Assembly: GCA_002730855.1 (NCBI GenBank)
Contig: PCBA01000012.1
Span: forward strand, 1-28,814
Reading direction: 5' to 3'
Length of the DNA: 28,814 nt
DNA from: Gammaproteobacteria bacterium
GTDB taxonomy: Bacteria > Pseudomonadota > Gammaproteobacteria > Magnimaribacterales > Magnimaribacteraceae
The notes under the pieces were generated by a model. The model had not been told where the DNA came from and did no database searches. It saw nothing but the letters and a program-made list of their open reading frames with translations. This document shows positions 14,449-22,187 of this stretch, one piece after another; within the stretch, counting starts at the first letter, position 1, and each line of letters opens with the position of its first letter. Made by a program: the position numbers and the translations under genes.

Positions 14449-15810
14449 TTAAGTATTAATAACTTGTTTAAAGTGTTCTGATGTTTGGTCGAGATTAAGC
14501 CTTGTTTGTTCCATTGTGTCTCTGTCTCTTATGGTTACAGTGCCATCTTCTAAAGACTGAAAATCTACAGTTACGCACATTGGCGTGCCTATCTCATCGT
14601 GACGCCTATAGCTTTTTCCTATATTTCCTGAATTTTCTAACAAAACTCTTCCTAGGCCCTGCTTTTGGAGCTCGTTTTTCAGTAATTTTGCTTTTTCGAC
14701 TAATTCCTCGTTATTCCTTTTAAGAGGTATAACGGCAGCTTTAATAGGCGAAAGGTGCGGTTTTAAAGCCAAAACAGTCCTTTCCTTACCCTCGCCTAGG
14801 TCTTCTACACTATAGGCCTCATTTAAAATAGCCAGAAAACCGCGCTCTACGCCCGCAGAAGGCTCAATAACATACGGCACAAACCATTCTTTAGTATTTT
14901 GGTCTTGTATTGCAAGTTTAGCGTTAGATTTTGTATTCTCTTGCACTTTAGCTGAAATATTAAGATCAGACTGATCTTTTGAGTGGGACCCTAAATCAAA
15001 GTCTGTTCTACTTGCTATTCCCTCTAGCTCTTCTAGGCCATGAGGAAACTTGTACATTATATCTACAGTAGCTTTCGAATAGTGGGCTAGCTCTTCTTGG
15101 GGGACATTAAATAATTCTATACTTTTCTTGTCTAAGCCCTGGTCTTCCCACCACTTTAATCTTAAATCCGTCCATATCTTATGCCATTTTTCATCTTCGC
15201 CAGGCTTAACAAAAAACTCTAACTCCATTTGCTCAAATTCCCTAACTCTAAAAATAAAGTTTCTAGGGGTTATTTCATTTCTAAAGGCCTTGCCCAACTG
15301 GGCTATACCAAAAGGAAGGTGGTGAGGGGTTGAGTCCATTACGTTTTTAAAGTTGGTAAAGATTTGTTGTGCAGTTTCTGGTCTCAGATAAGCAAAATTT
15401 GAACCATCTTCGATTGGGCCTACATTAGTTTTAAACATTAAGTTAAAAGGCCTCGGTTCAGTTAGGTCTTCAGACCCACAATCTGGACATTTATTCTCTG
15501 TAATGTGGTCCTCTCTTAGTCTAGATTTACAATTTTTACAGTCTACAAGAGGGTCAGAAAAAGTATCCTCATGACCAGAATGCTTTAACACAGATGGGTT
15601 GGTAAGAATCGATGAATCTATTCCCTCAATATCATCTCTTTCATACACCATAGAATTCCACCAAGAGCGCTTTAAATTATTTTTTAACTCTGTTCCTAAG
15701 GGGCCATAATCATAGATGCCTTGCAGCCCCCCATAGATCTCATTAGATTGAAAAATAAAGCCCCTTCTTTTACAAAGAGAAACCAATTGATCCATGGAAG
15801 TTGCTGTCAT
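14449..15810 (-). CDS. glyS: glycyl-tRNA synthetase, single-chain dimeric (alpha2) type
   Basis: A class II synthetase charging tRNA-Gly. It belongs to the single-polypeptide alpha2 family found in eukaryotes, archaea, Thermus and many Gram-positives, not the alpha2beta2 GlyQ/GlyS form usual in gammaproteobacteria. Signs: LVSLCKRRGFIFQSNEIYGG and YDYGPLG at the N-terminus, a zinc-ribbon-like Cys91-Cys94/Cys108-Cys111 insertion, RPFNLMFKT, YLRPETAQ, motif 2 FRNEITPRNFIFRVREFEQ (from about residue 177), and motif 3 EPSAGVERGFLA. The C-terminal anticodon-binding domain ends RRHDEIGTPMCVTVDF, VTIRDRDTMEQ. It has 453 residues (S. aureus about 460). It stands exactly where Pseudomonas has glyQ-glyS, next to gmhB. 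A second in-frame Met (residue 6) is an alternative start. Confidence 0.95.
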   Translation of the reverse strand: MTATSMDQLVSLCKRRGFIFQSNEIYGGLQGIYDYGPLGTELKNNLKRSWWNSMVYERDDIEGIDSSILTNPSVLKHSGHEDTFSDPLVDCKNCKSRLREDHITENKCPDCGSEDLTEPRPFNLMFKTNVGPIEDGSNFAYLRPETAQQIFTNFKNVMDSTPHHLPFGIAQLGKAFRNEITPRNFIFRVREFEQMELEFFVKPGEDEKWHKIWTDLRLKWWEDQGLDKKSIELFNVPQEELAHYSKATVDIMYKFPHGLEELEGIASRTDFDLGSHSKDQSDLNISAKVQENTKSNAKLAIQDQNTKEWFVPYVIEPSAGVERGFLAILNEAYSVEDLGEGKERTVLALKPHLSPIKAAVIPLKRNNEELVEKAKLLKNELQKQGLGRVLLENSGNIGKSYRRHDEIGTPMCVTVDFQSLEDGTVTIRDRDTMEQTRLNLDQTSEHFKQVINT

Positions 15811-15850
15811 GATATTAATGTAAGTAAATATTTACTATCTTTTATAACCT

Positions 15851-16726
15851 TTATTTATATATATCTTCAGATCCTGCCCGTCTATACTTCTTGTATTCCC
15901 AGGCGTATTGCTCTGGTGCTAGCATTATACATTTTTCTAATTCTTTATTCATAGTATCTACACCCCCCGCTTGTTCTGAAGGCATTTCTACGGAAGGTCC
16001 AAAAATAATTTTAAAGCCCTTGCCTTTAGGCTCTCTTTTGCACACTACGGTATGCAATTTTACATTTGTTTTAGAATGTAATTTCCACAACAAAGTCATA
16101 GACAAACATTTTTGGGCAAAGAATTTTGAGACAGCTCCGCCAGAAATTTCAGGAACTTGATCCGAGGCTATAATTACTACCTTTCCATCTTTTAAGTGCT
16201 TCAATAAGAACTTAACTCCAGATAGGTTTGCCTCTACCATTTCTAAGCCCATCTTTTTTCTAGCTTCTCGTATTATAGAATTTAAGTATTTATTTTTTGC
16301 ATTAGTGTAGGGAGCAGCACATTTAGTCTCGTGACCCAAAAAGTTAATAAGAATTTCTATATTGCCTTGATGAGGAGTAAACAACAGAAGCCCTTCATCT
16401 TTTTTTCTAGAACCAAGGATTTCTTTAAAGCCTTCTACCTTTATTGAAAAAGGCAGTTCCTTTCCGGGCAATCTCTTCCATACATACCCGCTTTCAAGCA
16501 GATTTATACTTGTTTCTATGAGGCTTTTCTTACAAAGAGACAACAATTCATTCTTTTTAAGAGCAGGAAAGGCTAAAGAGAGGTTAATAAGAGTTATTCT
16601 TTTATGTTTGTTGGGAAAGAAAAATAAGCAATTTCCAAGCAGCTTTCCAATGAAACTTATTATAGTTAGCGGAAAAAGGGATAAAGTATAAAGAAATAGA
16701 CTATAAATTCCTTTGTAAAGCGACAT
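15851..16726 (-). CDS. LpxL/HtrB-family lipid A (Kdo2-lipid IVA-type) acyltransferase
   Basis: Transfers an acyl chain to lipid A precursors at the inner membrane. An N-terminal hydrophobic helix (residues about 8-35) is followed by the catalytic HX4E in TPHQGNIEIL (His119, Glu124), then VIIASDQVPE and the C-terminal APEQYAWEYKKYRR, which corresponds to the family's PEQYxWxHRRF. At 291 residues it is a little shorter than E. coli LpxL (306). Which acylation step it serves cannot be told from sequence. The start has AAGGA 4 nt upstream. It is the positional counterpart of the lauroyl acyltransferase near glyQ in Pseudomonas. It lies 9 nt after trkH and 40 bp before the glycyl-tRNA synthetase gene. 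Confidence 0.85.
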   Translation of the reverse strand: MSLYKGIYSLFLYTLSLFPLTIISFIGKLLGNCLFFFPNKHKRITLINLSLAFPALKKNELLSLCKKSLIETSINLLESGYVWKRLPGKELPFSIKVEGFKEILGSRKKDEGLLLFTPHQGNIEILINFLGHETKCAAPYTNAKNKYLNSIIREARKKMGLEMVEANLSGVKFLLKHLKDGKVVIIASDQVPEISGGAVSKFFAQKCLSMTLLWKLHSKTNVKLHTVVCKREPKGKGFKIIFGPSVEMPSEQAGGVDTMNKELEKCIMLAPEQYAWEYKKYRRAGSEDIYK

Positions 16727-16735
16727 TTGTTCCTT

Positions 16736-18187
16736 TTAACTTCTCCAGAAAGCCGGTGTAAACACTAAAAGCAATGTAAATATCTCTAACCTTCCTAAGA
16801 GCATAGTTAAGCAAAGTCCTAGTTTAGAGGCATTATTAAGCTCTTTGTAGTTATTTGCTACCTCTCCAAGCCCTGGACCAAGATTGTTTAATGTTGCGCC
16901 AACCGCTGAAAATGACGTTATAAAGTCATTGTTTTGCGACAACAAGAACATTAACATAGTTAGAAAAACAGCTACATAAATAGAGAAGAAGCCCCAAACT
17001 GACTCTGAAACCCTTGGATCTAGGGAGTTTTTACCTAATTTGACTGTAACCACAGCATTAGGGTGTATCAACTTTGTTATTTCACCAAACCCTTGTCTTA
17101 AAAGCACCAATGCTCTTATAACCTTTATTCCTCCGCCTGTTGAGCCAGCACAAGCCCCTATAAAAGCAACCGTTAGAAGCATTACAGGTATAAACAACGG
17201 CCAGCTAGAATAGCTAGAGGTTAAAAACCCTGTAGTTGTGCCTATAGAGACTGCTTGAAAGAAGCTGTCAGTAAAGATCTCATTTCTAGACAGATTGCTA
17301 GCCGTAAATAAGGTTATGTAGGTAATTAGGCCAGTAGTTACCAAGATTGAGAGATAAAGCTTTACCTCAGAATCATAAAAATAGTGAAAAAGTCTCCTTT
17401 TTGTCCAAGCTATGTAGTGAAGAGCAAAGTTTACACCAGAGATAATCATAAAAAATATAGCAATCCATCTTAAGGATGTCTCCTCAAAGTAAGCAAAGTT
17501 GGCATCATGAGTTGAGAAACCTCCAATAGAGATTGTAGAGAATGCATGGCAGACAGCATCAAACCACTTCATACCAAATATTTTATATAAAACTGCACAA
17601 ATGAAGGTCATGGTTGCGTAAACAAACCATAGAGCTTTAGCTGTTTCTGTGATTCTTGGAGTAAGTTTTGCATCTTTCATTGGGCCAGGAGTTTCGGCCT
17701 TATACAGTTGCATTCCTCCTACCCCTAAAAGGGGCAAAACTGCTACAGCTAAAACAATTATTCCCATCCCACCAAGCCATTGAAGAAACTGCCTATAAAA
17801 TAACAAAGATTTAGGCATCTCATCAAGACCAACAAACACAGTGGCTCCCGTTGTTGTAAGCCCAGAAATAGATTCAAAAAGAGCATCTATGTAGCTAACT
17901 CCCTCTAAATTAGCTAAAAAGAAGGGTATAGAGCCAAAAAACCCTAAAACTGTCCAGAAAAAGACTGTTATTATAAAACCATCCTTTGTTCTAAGGTCGC
18001 CTTTCTTTTCACCGGCAAAGAAATACATCAAAAACCCTATAAAGAAAGTAATAAAACCTGTTGTTATAAAGTTATATACAAACAGGCGCTCATCAAAAAA
18101 ATAAGCTAAAAAACCAGGTAAAACCTGGGCAATACTAAAAAACATTAGCAAAGTGCCTAGAATTTTTGTGGTGTAAGGTAGGGCCAT
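16736..18187 (-). CDS. trkH: Trk potassium uptake system, membrane channel subunit TrkH
   Basis: The integral membrane subunit of the Trk K+ importer. It has 483 residues (E. coli 483) with four membrane-pore-membrane repeats. The pore loops with the selectivity glycines are SGLTTTGATV, STISIGGFSTHD, SIGTTTGFLTSSY and SAVGATLNNLGPGLGE. FLQWLGGMGIIVLAVAVLPLLG and GACAGSTGGGIKV are also typical. Its start lies 6 nt after the trkA stop on the same strand, so channel and gating ring are made from one message. No notable deviation. Confidence 0.96.
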   Translation of the reverse strand: MALPYTTKILGTLLMFFSIAQVLPGFLAYFFDERLFVYNFITTGFITFFIGFLMYFFAGEKKGDLRTKDGFIITVFFWTVLGFFGSIPFFLANLEGVSYIDALFESISGLTTTGATVFVGLDEMPKSLLFYRQFLQWLGGMGIIVLAVAVLPLLGVGGMQLYKAETPGPMKDAKLTPRITETAKALWFVYATMTFICAVLYKIFGMKWFDAVCHAFSTISIGGFSTHDANFAYFEETSLRWIAIFFMIISGVNFALHYIAWTKRRLFHYFYDSEVKLYLSILVTTGLITYITLFTASNLSRNEIFTDSFFQAVSIGTTTGFLTSSYSSWPLFIPVMLLTVAFIGACAGSTGGGIKVIRALVLLRQGFGEITKLIHPNAVVTVKLGKNSLDPRVSESVWGFFSIYVAVFLTMLMFLLSQNNDFITSFSAVGATLNNLGPGLGEVANNYKELNNASKLGLCLTMLLGRLEIFTLLLVFTPAFWRS

Positions 18188-18193
18188 ATTTTC

Positions 18194-19561
18194 TTATTTA
18201 GGGGCGAAAGTATCTTTGACCTGCTTTATAACTTTTTTATTTGTTAAAAAGACTATAACATGGTCGTTCTCCCTTAAATGTACGTGATCATGCGCAATTT
18301 TGCCCTTATCATCTCTTATAAGGGCACCTATAGTGGCCCCTTCAGGAAGATTAATATCACCTAATTCCTTTCCTATGCTGCTTTCTTTTCCAGAGGCAGA
18401 TTCTTTTGCAACAGCCTCAATTGCTTCAGCAGCGCCCTTTCTAAGAGAGTGCACCCTTACTACATCTTTTCCTTCAATTTCAGCTAAAAAAGTACCTATA
18501 GTTATTTGAGAAGGAGCAATGGCAATATCTATCCCCTTGTTTTGCACTAGATCTACATATGCAGGGTTGTTTATTAAGGCAACTACTTTATGGGCCCCCA
18601 TCTCTTTTGCCAAAAGACAAGACATAACATTTGCTTCATCGTCGTTCGTAACAGCTGCAAACACATCAGTGTTCTCAATATTTTCATCATGAAGTAGGCC
18701 TTTATCGCAAACATTGCCTTCTAGTACGATAGAGCTCTCTAGTTTTTCAGACAATCTCTTTGCCCTTTCATGGTTAGAGTCAATTATCTTCACCCTATGA
18801 TCATCTTCAATTCTCTTGGCTAACCGGCTTCCTATTTTTCCACCTCCAGCAATAATTATATTTTTGTAAGGCTCTTCTTTTTTTCTCATTTCGTTAACAA
18901 CTTTAGAAGCTTCTCCTTTTTTTGAAATGAAAAATACCTCATCATCAGCATCAATAACCGTAGATCCGCTTGGCACTATTGATTCACCTTTTCTAAATAT
19001 AGCTGCTACCCTTGTATCGATTTTAGGCATATGTTTTTTTAGGTCCCCTATTTCATGCCCTATCATAGGGCCTCCCTCTACAGCCCTAACAGCTACTAAG
19101 TTTAACTTTCCTTGGCCAAACTCCATTACTTGTAACGATCCTGGTATTTCTATAATTCCCTGTATGTGTTCTGTAATAAGCTGCTCAGGACTTATATGAA
19201 TATCGATGGGAATTTCCCCGCTTTCCATTGCTTCTTTTGTTTTTCCTTTCAGGTAAGAAATTTCTCTTACTCTGGCTATTGTTTTAACTGATTTGTTTAG
19301 AACTTTAGCAATCATGCAAGAAACTATATTTGTCTCATCGCTTGCTGTAACTGCAACCATCATGTCAGCTTCTTGAATACCAGCCTTTACTAGTATGTTT
19401 GGATAAGAGGCTTCTCCAAGAAGGGTTTTAACATCTGCTTCTTCTTCAAGGCGGTGCAGAGCAGAGAGGTCGTGATCTACAACGACAAGATCATTCTCTT
19501 CTGACAAAAGAGTTGCGAGCGTGCTTCCTACTGCCCCAGCGCCTAAAATAACTATCTTCAC
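18194..19561 (-). CDS. trkA: Trk potassium uptake system, peripheral NAD-binding subunit TrkA
   Basis: The cytoplasmic gating ring of TrkH, binding NAD(H) and ATP/ADP. It has two RCK halves, each with a Rossmann motif (GAGAVGS at residues 7-13 and GGGKIGS at 239-245) and a TrkA-C domain. It has 455 residues (E. coli 458). The start is GTG at 19561 (GTG AAG ATA GTT) and places the Rossmann strand at the very N-terminus as in the family. Unlike Pseudomonas, no rsmB lies between it and fmt; only 67 bp separate them, holding a possible promoter. Confidence 0.96.
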   Translation of the reverse strand: MKIVILGAGAVGSTLATLLSEENDLVVVDHDLSALHRLEEEADVKTLLGEASYPNILVKAGIQEADMMVAVTASDETNIVSCMIAKVLNKSVKTIARVREISYLKGKTKEAMESGEIPIDIHISPEQLITEHIQGIIEIPGSLQVMEFGQGKLNLVAVRAVEGGPMIGHEIGDLKKHMPKIDTRVAAIFRKGESIVPSGSTVIDADDEVFFISKKGEASKVVNEMRKKEEPYKNIIIAGGGKIGSRLAKRIEDDHRVKIIDSNHERAKRLSEKLESSIVLEGNVCDKGLLHDENIENTDVFAAVTNDDEANVMSCLLAKEMGAHKVVALINNPAYVDLVQNKGIDIAIAPSQITIGTFLAEIEGKDVVRVHSLRKGAAEAIEAVAKESASGKESSIGKELGDINLPEGATIGALIRDDKGKIAHDHVHLRENDHVIVFLTNKKVIKQVKDTFAPK

Positions 19562-19597
19562 AAGTTTTTATTAAGACAAATACGTCTTTAAATTTGG

Positions 19598-19603
19598 ATT
19601 ATA
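19598..19603 (-). promoter_or_regulatory. possible trkA -10 element (TATAAT)
   Basis: On the minus strand a perfect TATAAT (19603-19598) lies in the 67-bp fmt-trkA gap, with a leader of about 30 nt to the GTG start. No good -35 is seen. A short hairpin (AAGAC/GTCTT, 19573-19588) lies in the leader. This may uncouple trkA-trkH and the downstream genes from fmt-def. Confidence 0.4.
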
Positions 19604-19628
19604 GTCCTATTTATAATTTAGAAAATAG

Positions 19629-20579
19629 TTATTGAACATTACTGCTGAATTTAATTTTCTCTTGTATTAAGGATTTATACCCTCGGATGAATTCTTGTTC
19701 ATTAATAATGCTTTTACCTTCCATTTGAAGTGCTTTTAGCCTAACAAGGGTTCCTTCTTTACAGCCCACCAATAAATGGTTTTCATCTGAAATTATTAAT
19801 TCTCCAGGGTTCAATTTTGTAGATTTATTGACAGCTTCGCCCTGATAAATTTTTATTCTTTTTGATCCTAAGAATGTATATGCCCCATATTTGGAGTCAA
19901 GAGATTTTATTTTTCTTTCTATCTCTTCGGAGCGCTTGTTCCAGTTTATAAGCTGGAATCTAGTATCAATCTTCGGAGCAAAAGTAACTTGGGTTTCGTC
20001 TTGATTTTTTTCTTGCAACTCCCCAAGTTCTAACTTTTTTAGAAAATCTAATAAGTGCCTGTTACTAAGGCTTAATAATTTGTTTTCAATAGAGTCCAGA
20101 TTATCTTTGCTTTCTATTTTACATTCTTGAGTTTCTAGAACTGGTCCTTCATCAAGACCTTCTGTCATTCTCATGTAGCTTATTCCTGTAGTTCTATCTC
20201 CTGAAAATAGAGCGTATTCCATAGGAGCGGCCCCACGCCACCTTGGAAGAATAGAAGCATGAATGTTTATACAGCCTAGTTTTGTGAGGTTTAACAAATT
20301 AGAGGGAATTATTAATCCATAAGCTACAACTAGAATCAGGTCGGCCTCCAGCTCTCTTAGTGCCGATATAACAGTTTTATTTTTAAGAGATATAGGCTGA
20401 AGTACATCAATCTCATGACTAAGAGCAAGATCTTTAACTGGAGAGAATTTAAGCTTATTGCCACGACCCGACCTCCTATCGGGCTGTGTCAAAATTGATT
20501 TAACAACATGGTTGCTGTCTAGTAAGATTTTTAGATGAGCAGCTGCAAATTGAGGGGTGCCAGCGAAAATAATTTTCAT
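19629..20579 (-). CDS. fmt: methionyl-tRNA formyltransferase
   Basis: Formylates initiator Met-tRNA with 10-formyl-THF. The catalytic formyltransferase domain has the Asn105/His107 pair in INIHASILPRWRGAAP and Asp143 in TEGLDEGPVL. It starts MKIIFAGTPQFAAAHLKILL, as usual for the family, and is followed by the C-terminal tRNA-binding domain (residues about 205-316, with the LKALQMEGK segment). It has 316 residues (E. coli 315). The ATG follows the def stop by 3 nt, so the deformylase and formyltransferase are cotranscribed, as in most bacteria. Confidence 0.97.
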   Translation of the reverse strand: MKIIFAGTPQFAAAHLKILLDSNHVVKSILTQPDRRSGRGNKLKFSPVKDLALSHEIDVLQPISLKNKTVISALRELEADLILVVAYGLIIPSNLLNLTKLGCINIHASILPRWRGAAPMEYALFSGDRTTGISYMRMTEGLDEGPVLETQECKIESKDNLDSIENKLLSLSNRHLLDFLKKLELGELQEKNQDETQVTFAPKIDTRFQLINWNKRSEEIERKIKSLDSKYGAYTFLGSKRIKIYQGEAVNKSTKLNPGELIISDENHLLVGCKEGTLVRLKALQMEGKSIINEQEFIRGYKSLIQEKIKFSSNVQ

Positions 20580-20582
20580 GAT

Positions 20583-21089
20583 TTAGTTTGAGGCCTTAAG
20601 TTTTATCATTTTTTTTCTAATTATTTCTCTTTTGAGGTTTGAGAGGCTATCAACCATCATTCTTCCTTCTAAGTGATCCATTTCATGTTGTATGACAACG
20701 GATAGCAGGCCTTCTGCTATCAAGGTAAATTTATTACCTTCAACATTGAGAGCACTGATTTCAACTGTGCCCGGTCTTTTAAGCTCTTCATATATACCCG
20801 GCACAGAAAGACATCCCTCAGAATAAGATTTTTGTTGCGAGTCAATAATTTTATCTATTTTAGGATTTATTAAGACTAAAGGGCTGTTTTTTTCATCGCT
20901 TATGTCTATCACGATAACTCTTATGTGCACATCAACTTGTGTTGCCGCAAGCCCAATTCCAGAGCCTTCATACATAGTTTGGAGCATGTTTTCCGTCAAC
21001 TTTACTATTGAATCATCTATCTTTTCAACGGGTTTGGCCACAGTCCTTAGTTTGGGGTCAGGAAATAATAAAATTTTTAAAGTAGCCAT
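20583..21089 (-). CDS. def: peptide deformylase
   Basis: A metallohydrolase that removes the formyl group from nascent proteins. Three motifs are present: GSGIGLAATQ (42-51), EGCLSVPG (91-98, metal ligand Cys93) and QHEMDHLEG (His135 and His139 as ligands, Glu136 catalytic). It has 168 residues (E. coli 169). It is first in the def-fmt pair and divergent from purE across 49 bp. A TATAAT on its strand lies only 12 nt before the ATG, predicting a leader of about 6 nt and no Shine-Dalgarno. Confidence 0.97.
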   Translation of the reverse strand: MATLKILLFPDPKLRTVAKPVEKIDDSIVKLTENMLQTMYEGSGIGLAATQVDVHIRVIVIDISDEKNSPLVLINPKIDKIIDSQQKSYSEGCLSVPGIYEELKRPGTVEISALNVEGNKFTLIAEGLLSVVIQHEMDHLEGRMMVDSLSNLKREIIRKKMIKLKASN

Positions 21090-21138
21090 GATTTAATTTC
21101 TATTATATTAGTATACAATTTTGAATTTGGAGAAAATT
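21090..21138. promoter_or_regulatory. compact divergent promoter region between def and purE
   Basis: This 49-bp spacer holds a -10 for each direction: TATAAT on minus (21107-21102) for def and TACAAT on plus (21114-21119) for purE. Only 6 bp separate the two, so polymerases at the two sites should exclude each other. Neither has a recognisable -35. GGAG at 21129-21132 is the purE ribosome-binding site. Confidence 0.45.
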
Positions 21139-21633
21139 GTGAGTGTAACTGTTTCAATAATTATAGGTTCTGAATCTGACTTAGAGTTAGCAAATAAATG
21201 TGCTGACACCTTAAGCTCTTTGTCTATCACTAATTCAATACAAGTTTTATCTGCACATAGAACACCGGGCCTGCTTGAAGATCATGTAAGAGAGTGTGAA
21301 GAGGGAGGCACTAAAGTATTTATTGCTATGGCAGGTCTTGCCGCTCATTTAGCTGGAGCAGTGGCTTCCAAGACTGTTTTGCCTGTAATAGGAGTGCCCG
21401 GAGATGGAGGGCCTTTAAGCGGCATGGATGCTCTTCTATCAACAGTTCAAATGCCAAAAGGTGTCCCGGTTGCAACTGTAGCAATAGGCTCGGCGGGCGC
21501 AATAAACGCTGCCTACCTAGCTGCGCAGATATTAGGAATTGAATCAGAAGAGATAAGAAATGATTTAATCAAGGTTAGAGAAGAGGGTGTACAGGCTATC
21601 AAAAATTCTAACCAGAAACTTTCTCAATCTTAA
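21139..21633 (+). CDS. purE: PurE-family enzyme (N5-CAIR mutase or AIR carboxylase)
   Basis: Acts in de novo purine synthesis, forming 4-carboxy-5-aminoimidazole ribonucleotide. Motifs: IIIGSESDLE (phosphate loop), SAHRTP, and GPLSGMDALLSTVQMPKGVPVATVAIG. The loop AMAGLAAHLAG replaces the common AGAGGAAHLPG, so whether it uses N5-CAIR or AIR plus CO2 is not settled; no purK is in the window. The GTG at 21139 with GGAG 6 nt upstream is preferred (164 residues); a TTG at 21121 in the same frame would add 6 residues but has no ribosome-binding site. It is followed by tsaC after 7 nt. Confidence 0.9.
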   Translation: MSVTVSIIIGSESDLELANKCADTLSSLSITNSIQVLSAHRTPGLLEDHVRECEEGGTKVFIAMAGLAAHLAGAVASKTVLPVIGVPGDGGPLSGMDALLSTVQMPKGVPVATVAIGSAGAINAAYLAAQILGIESEEIRNDLIKVREEGVQAIKNSNQKLSQS

Positions 21634-21640
21634 TTCTTAA

Positions 21641-22177
21641 ATGAACTCGTTGGGTTCAATAATAACCGCCTTAAAACAAGGGGAAATAATTGCTTATCCC
21701 ACTGAAGGAGTGTGGGGCTTGGGATGTGATCCTACTAATGAAAAGGCAATTTCAGATTTAATAGTCTTTAAAAAAAGATCTGCAGAAAAGGGCTTTATAT
21801 TGATTGGATCAAGGGCTGACCAATTTTCTAGATTTGGAGACATAGAAAGATATAAGGTTAAGTTACTTACAAAGTGGCCTGGACCACACACTTGGTTAGT
21901 TCCTGCAAACAGAAACATTAGTAAGCTCATAACAGGAAATAGCAATAAAGTTGCATTAAGACTAAGCGCTCACAAAGCCGTTGTTAATCTTTGTGAAGAA
22001 TTTGATGGGGCTATCATTTCAACTTCTGCTAATAAAGAAGGATCTCCAGTTTTGCAGACACCCGATGAAATTAGAAAAACCTTCCCTGGCGTCAAGGTGC
22101 TAGAAGGAGAACTGGGAGGCCTTGAGGGGCCATCTGATATTCAGGATGTGCTTACAGACGAATACATAAGAGGTTAA
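21641..22177 (+). CDS. tsaC: threonylcarbamoyl-AMP synthase TsaC (YrdC/Sua5 family)
   Basis: Makes threonylcarbamoyl-AMP from threonine, bicarbonate and ATP for t6A37 of ANN-decoding tRNAs. Family signs are YPTEGVWGLGCDP, the KR...KGFILIGS substrate-binding segment, WPGPHTWLVPA, ALRLSAH and ISTSANKEGSP. It has 178 residues, the short TsaC form (E. coli 190), without the C-terminal Sua5 domain. It sits between purE and aroE with spacers of 7 and 10 nt and no clear Shine-Dalgarno. The tsaC-aroE association is common in gammaproteobacteria. Confidence 0.95.
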   Translation: MNSLGSIITALKQGEIIAYPTEGVWGLGCDPTNEKAISDLIVFKKRSAEKGFILIGSRADQFSRFGDIERYKVKLLTKWPGPHTWLVPANRNISKLITGNSNKVALRLSAHKAVVNLCEEFDGAIISTSANKEGSPVLQTPDEIRKTFPGVKVLEGELGGLEGPSDIQDVLTDEYIRG

Positions 22178-22187
22178 TATTATAACA

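Noticed and set aside
19573..19588. AAGAC/GTCTT hairpin in the trkA leader as an operator or terminator
   Set aside because: A 5-bp stem with a 6-nt loop and no T-run; common by chance in AT-rich spacers.
21121..21138. TTG start for purE six codons upstream
   Set aside because: It lacks a ribosome-binding site, while the GTG at 21139 has GGAG at proper spacing and gives the expected N-terminus.
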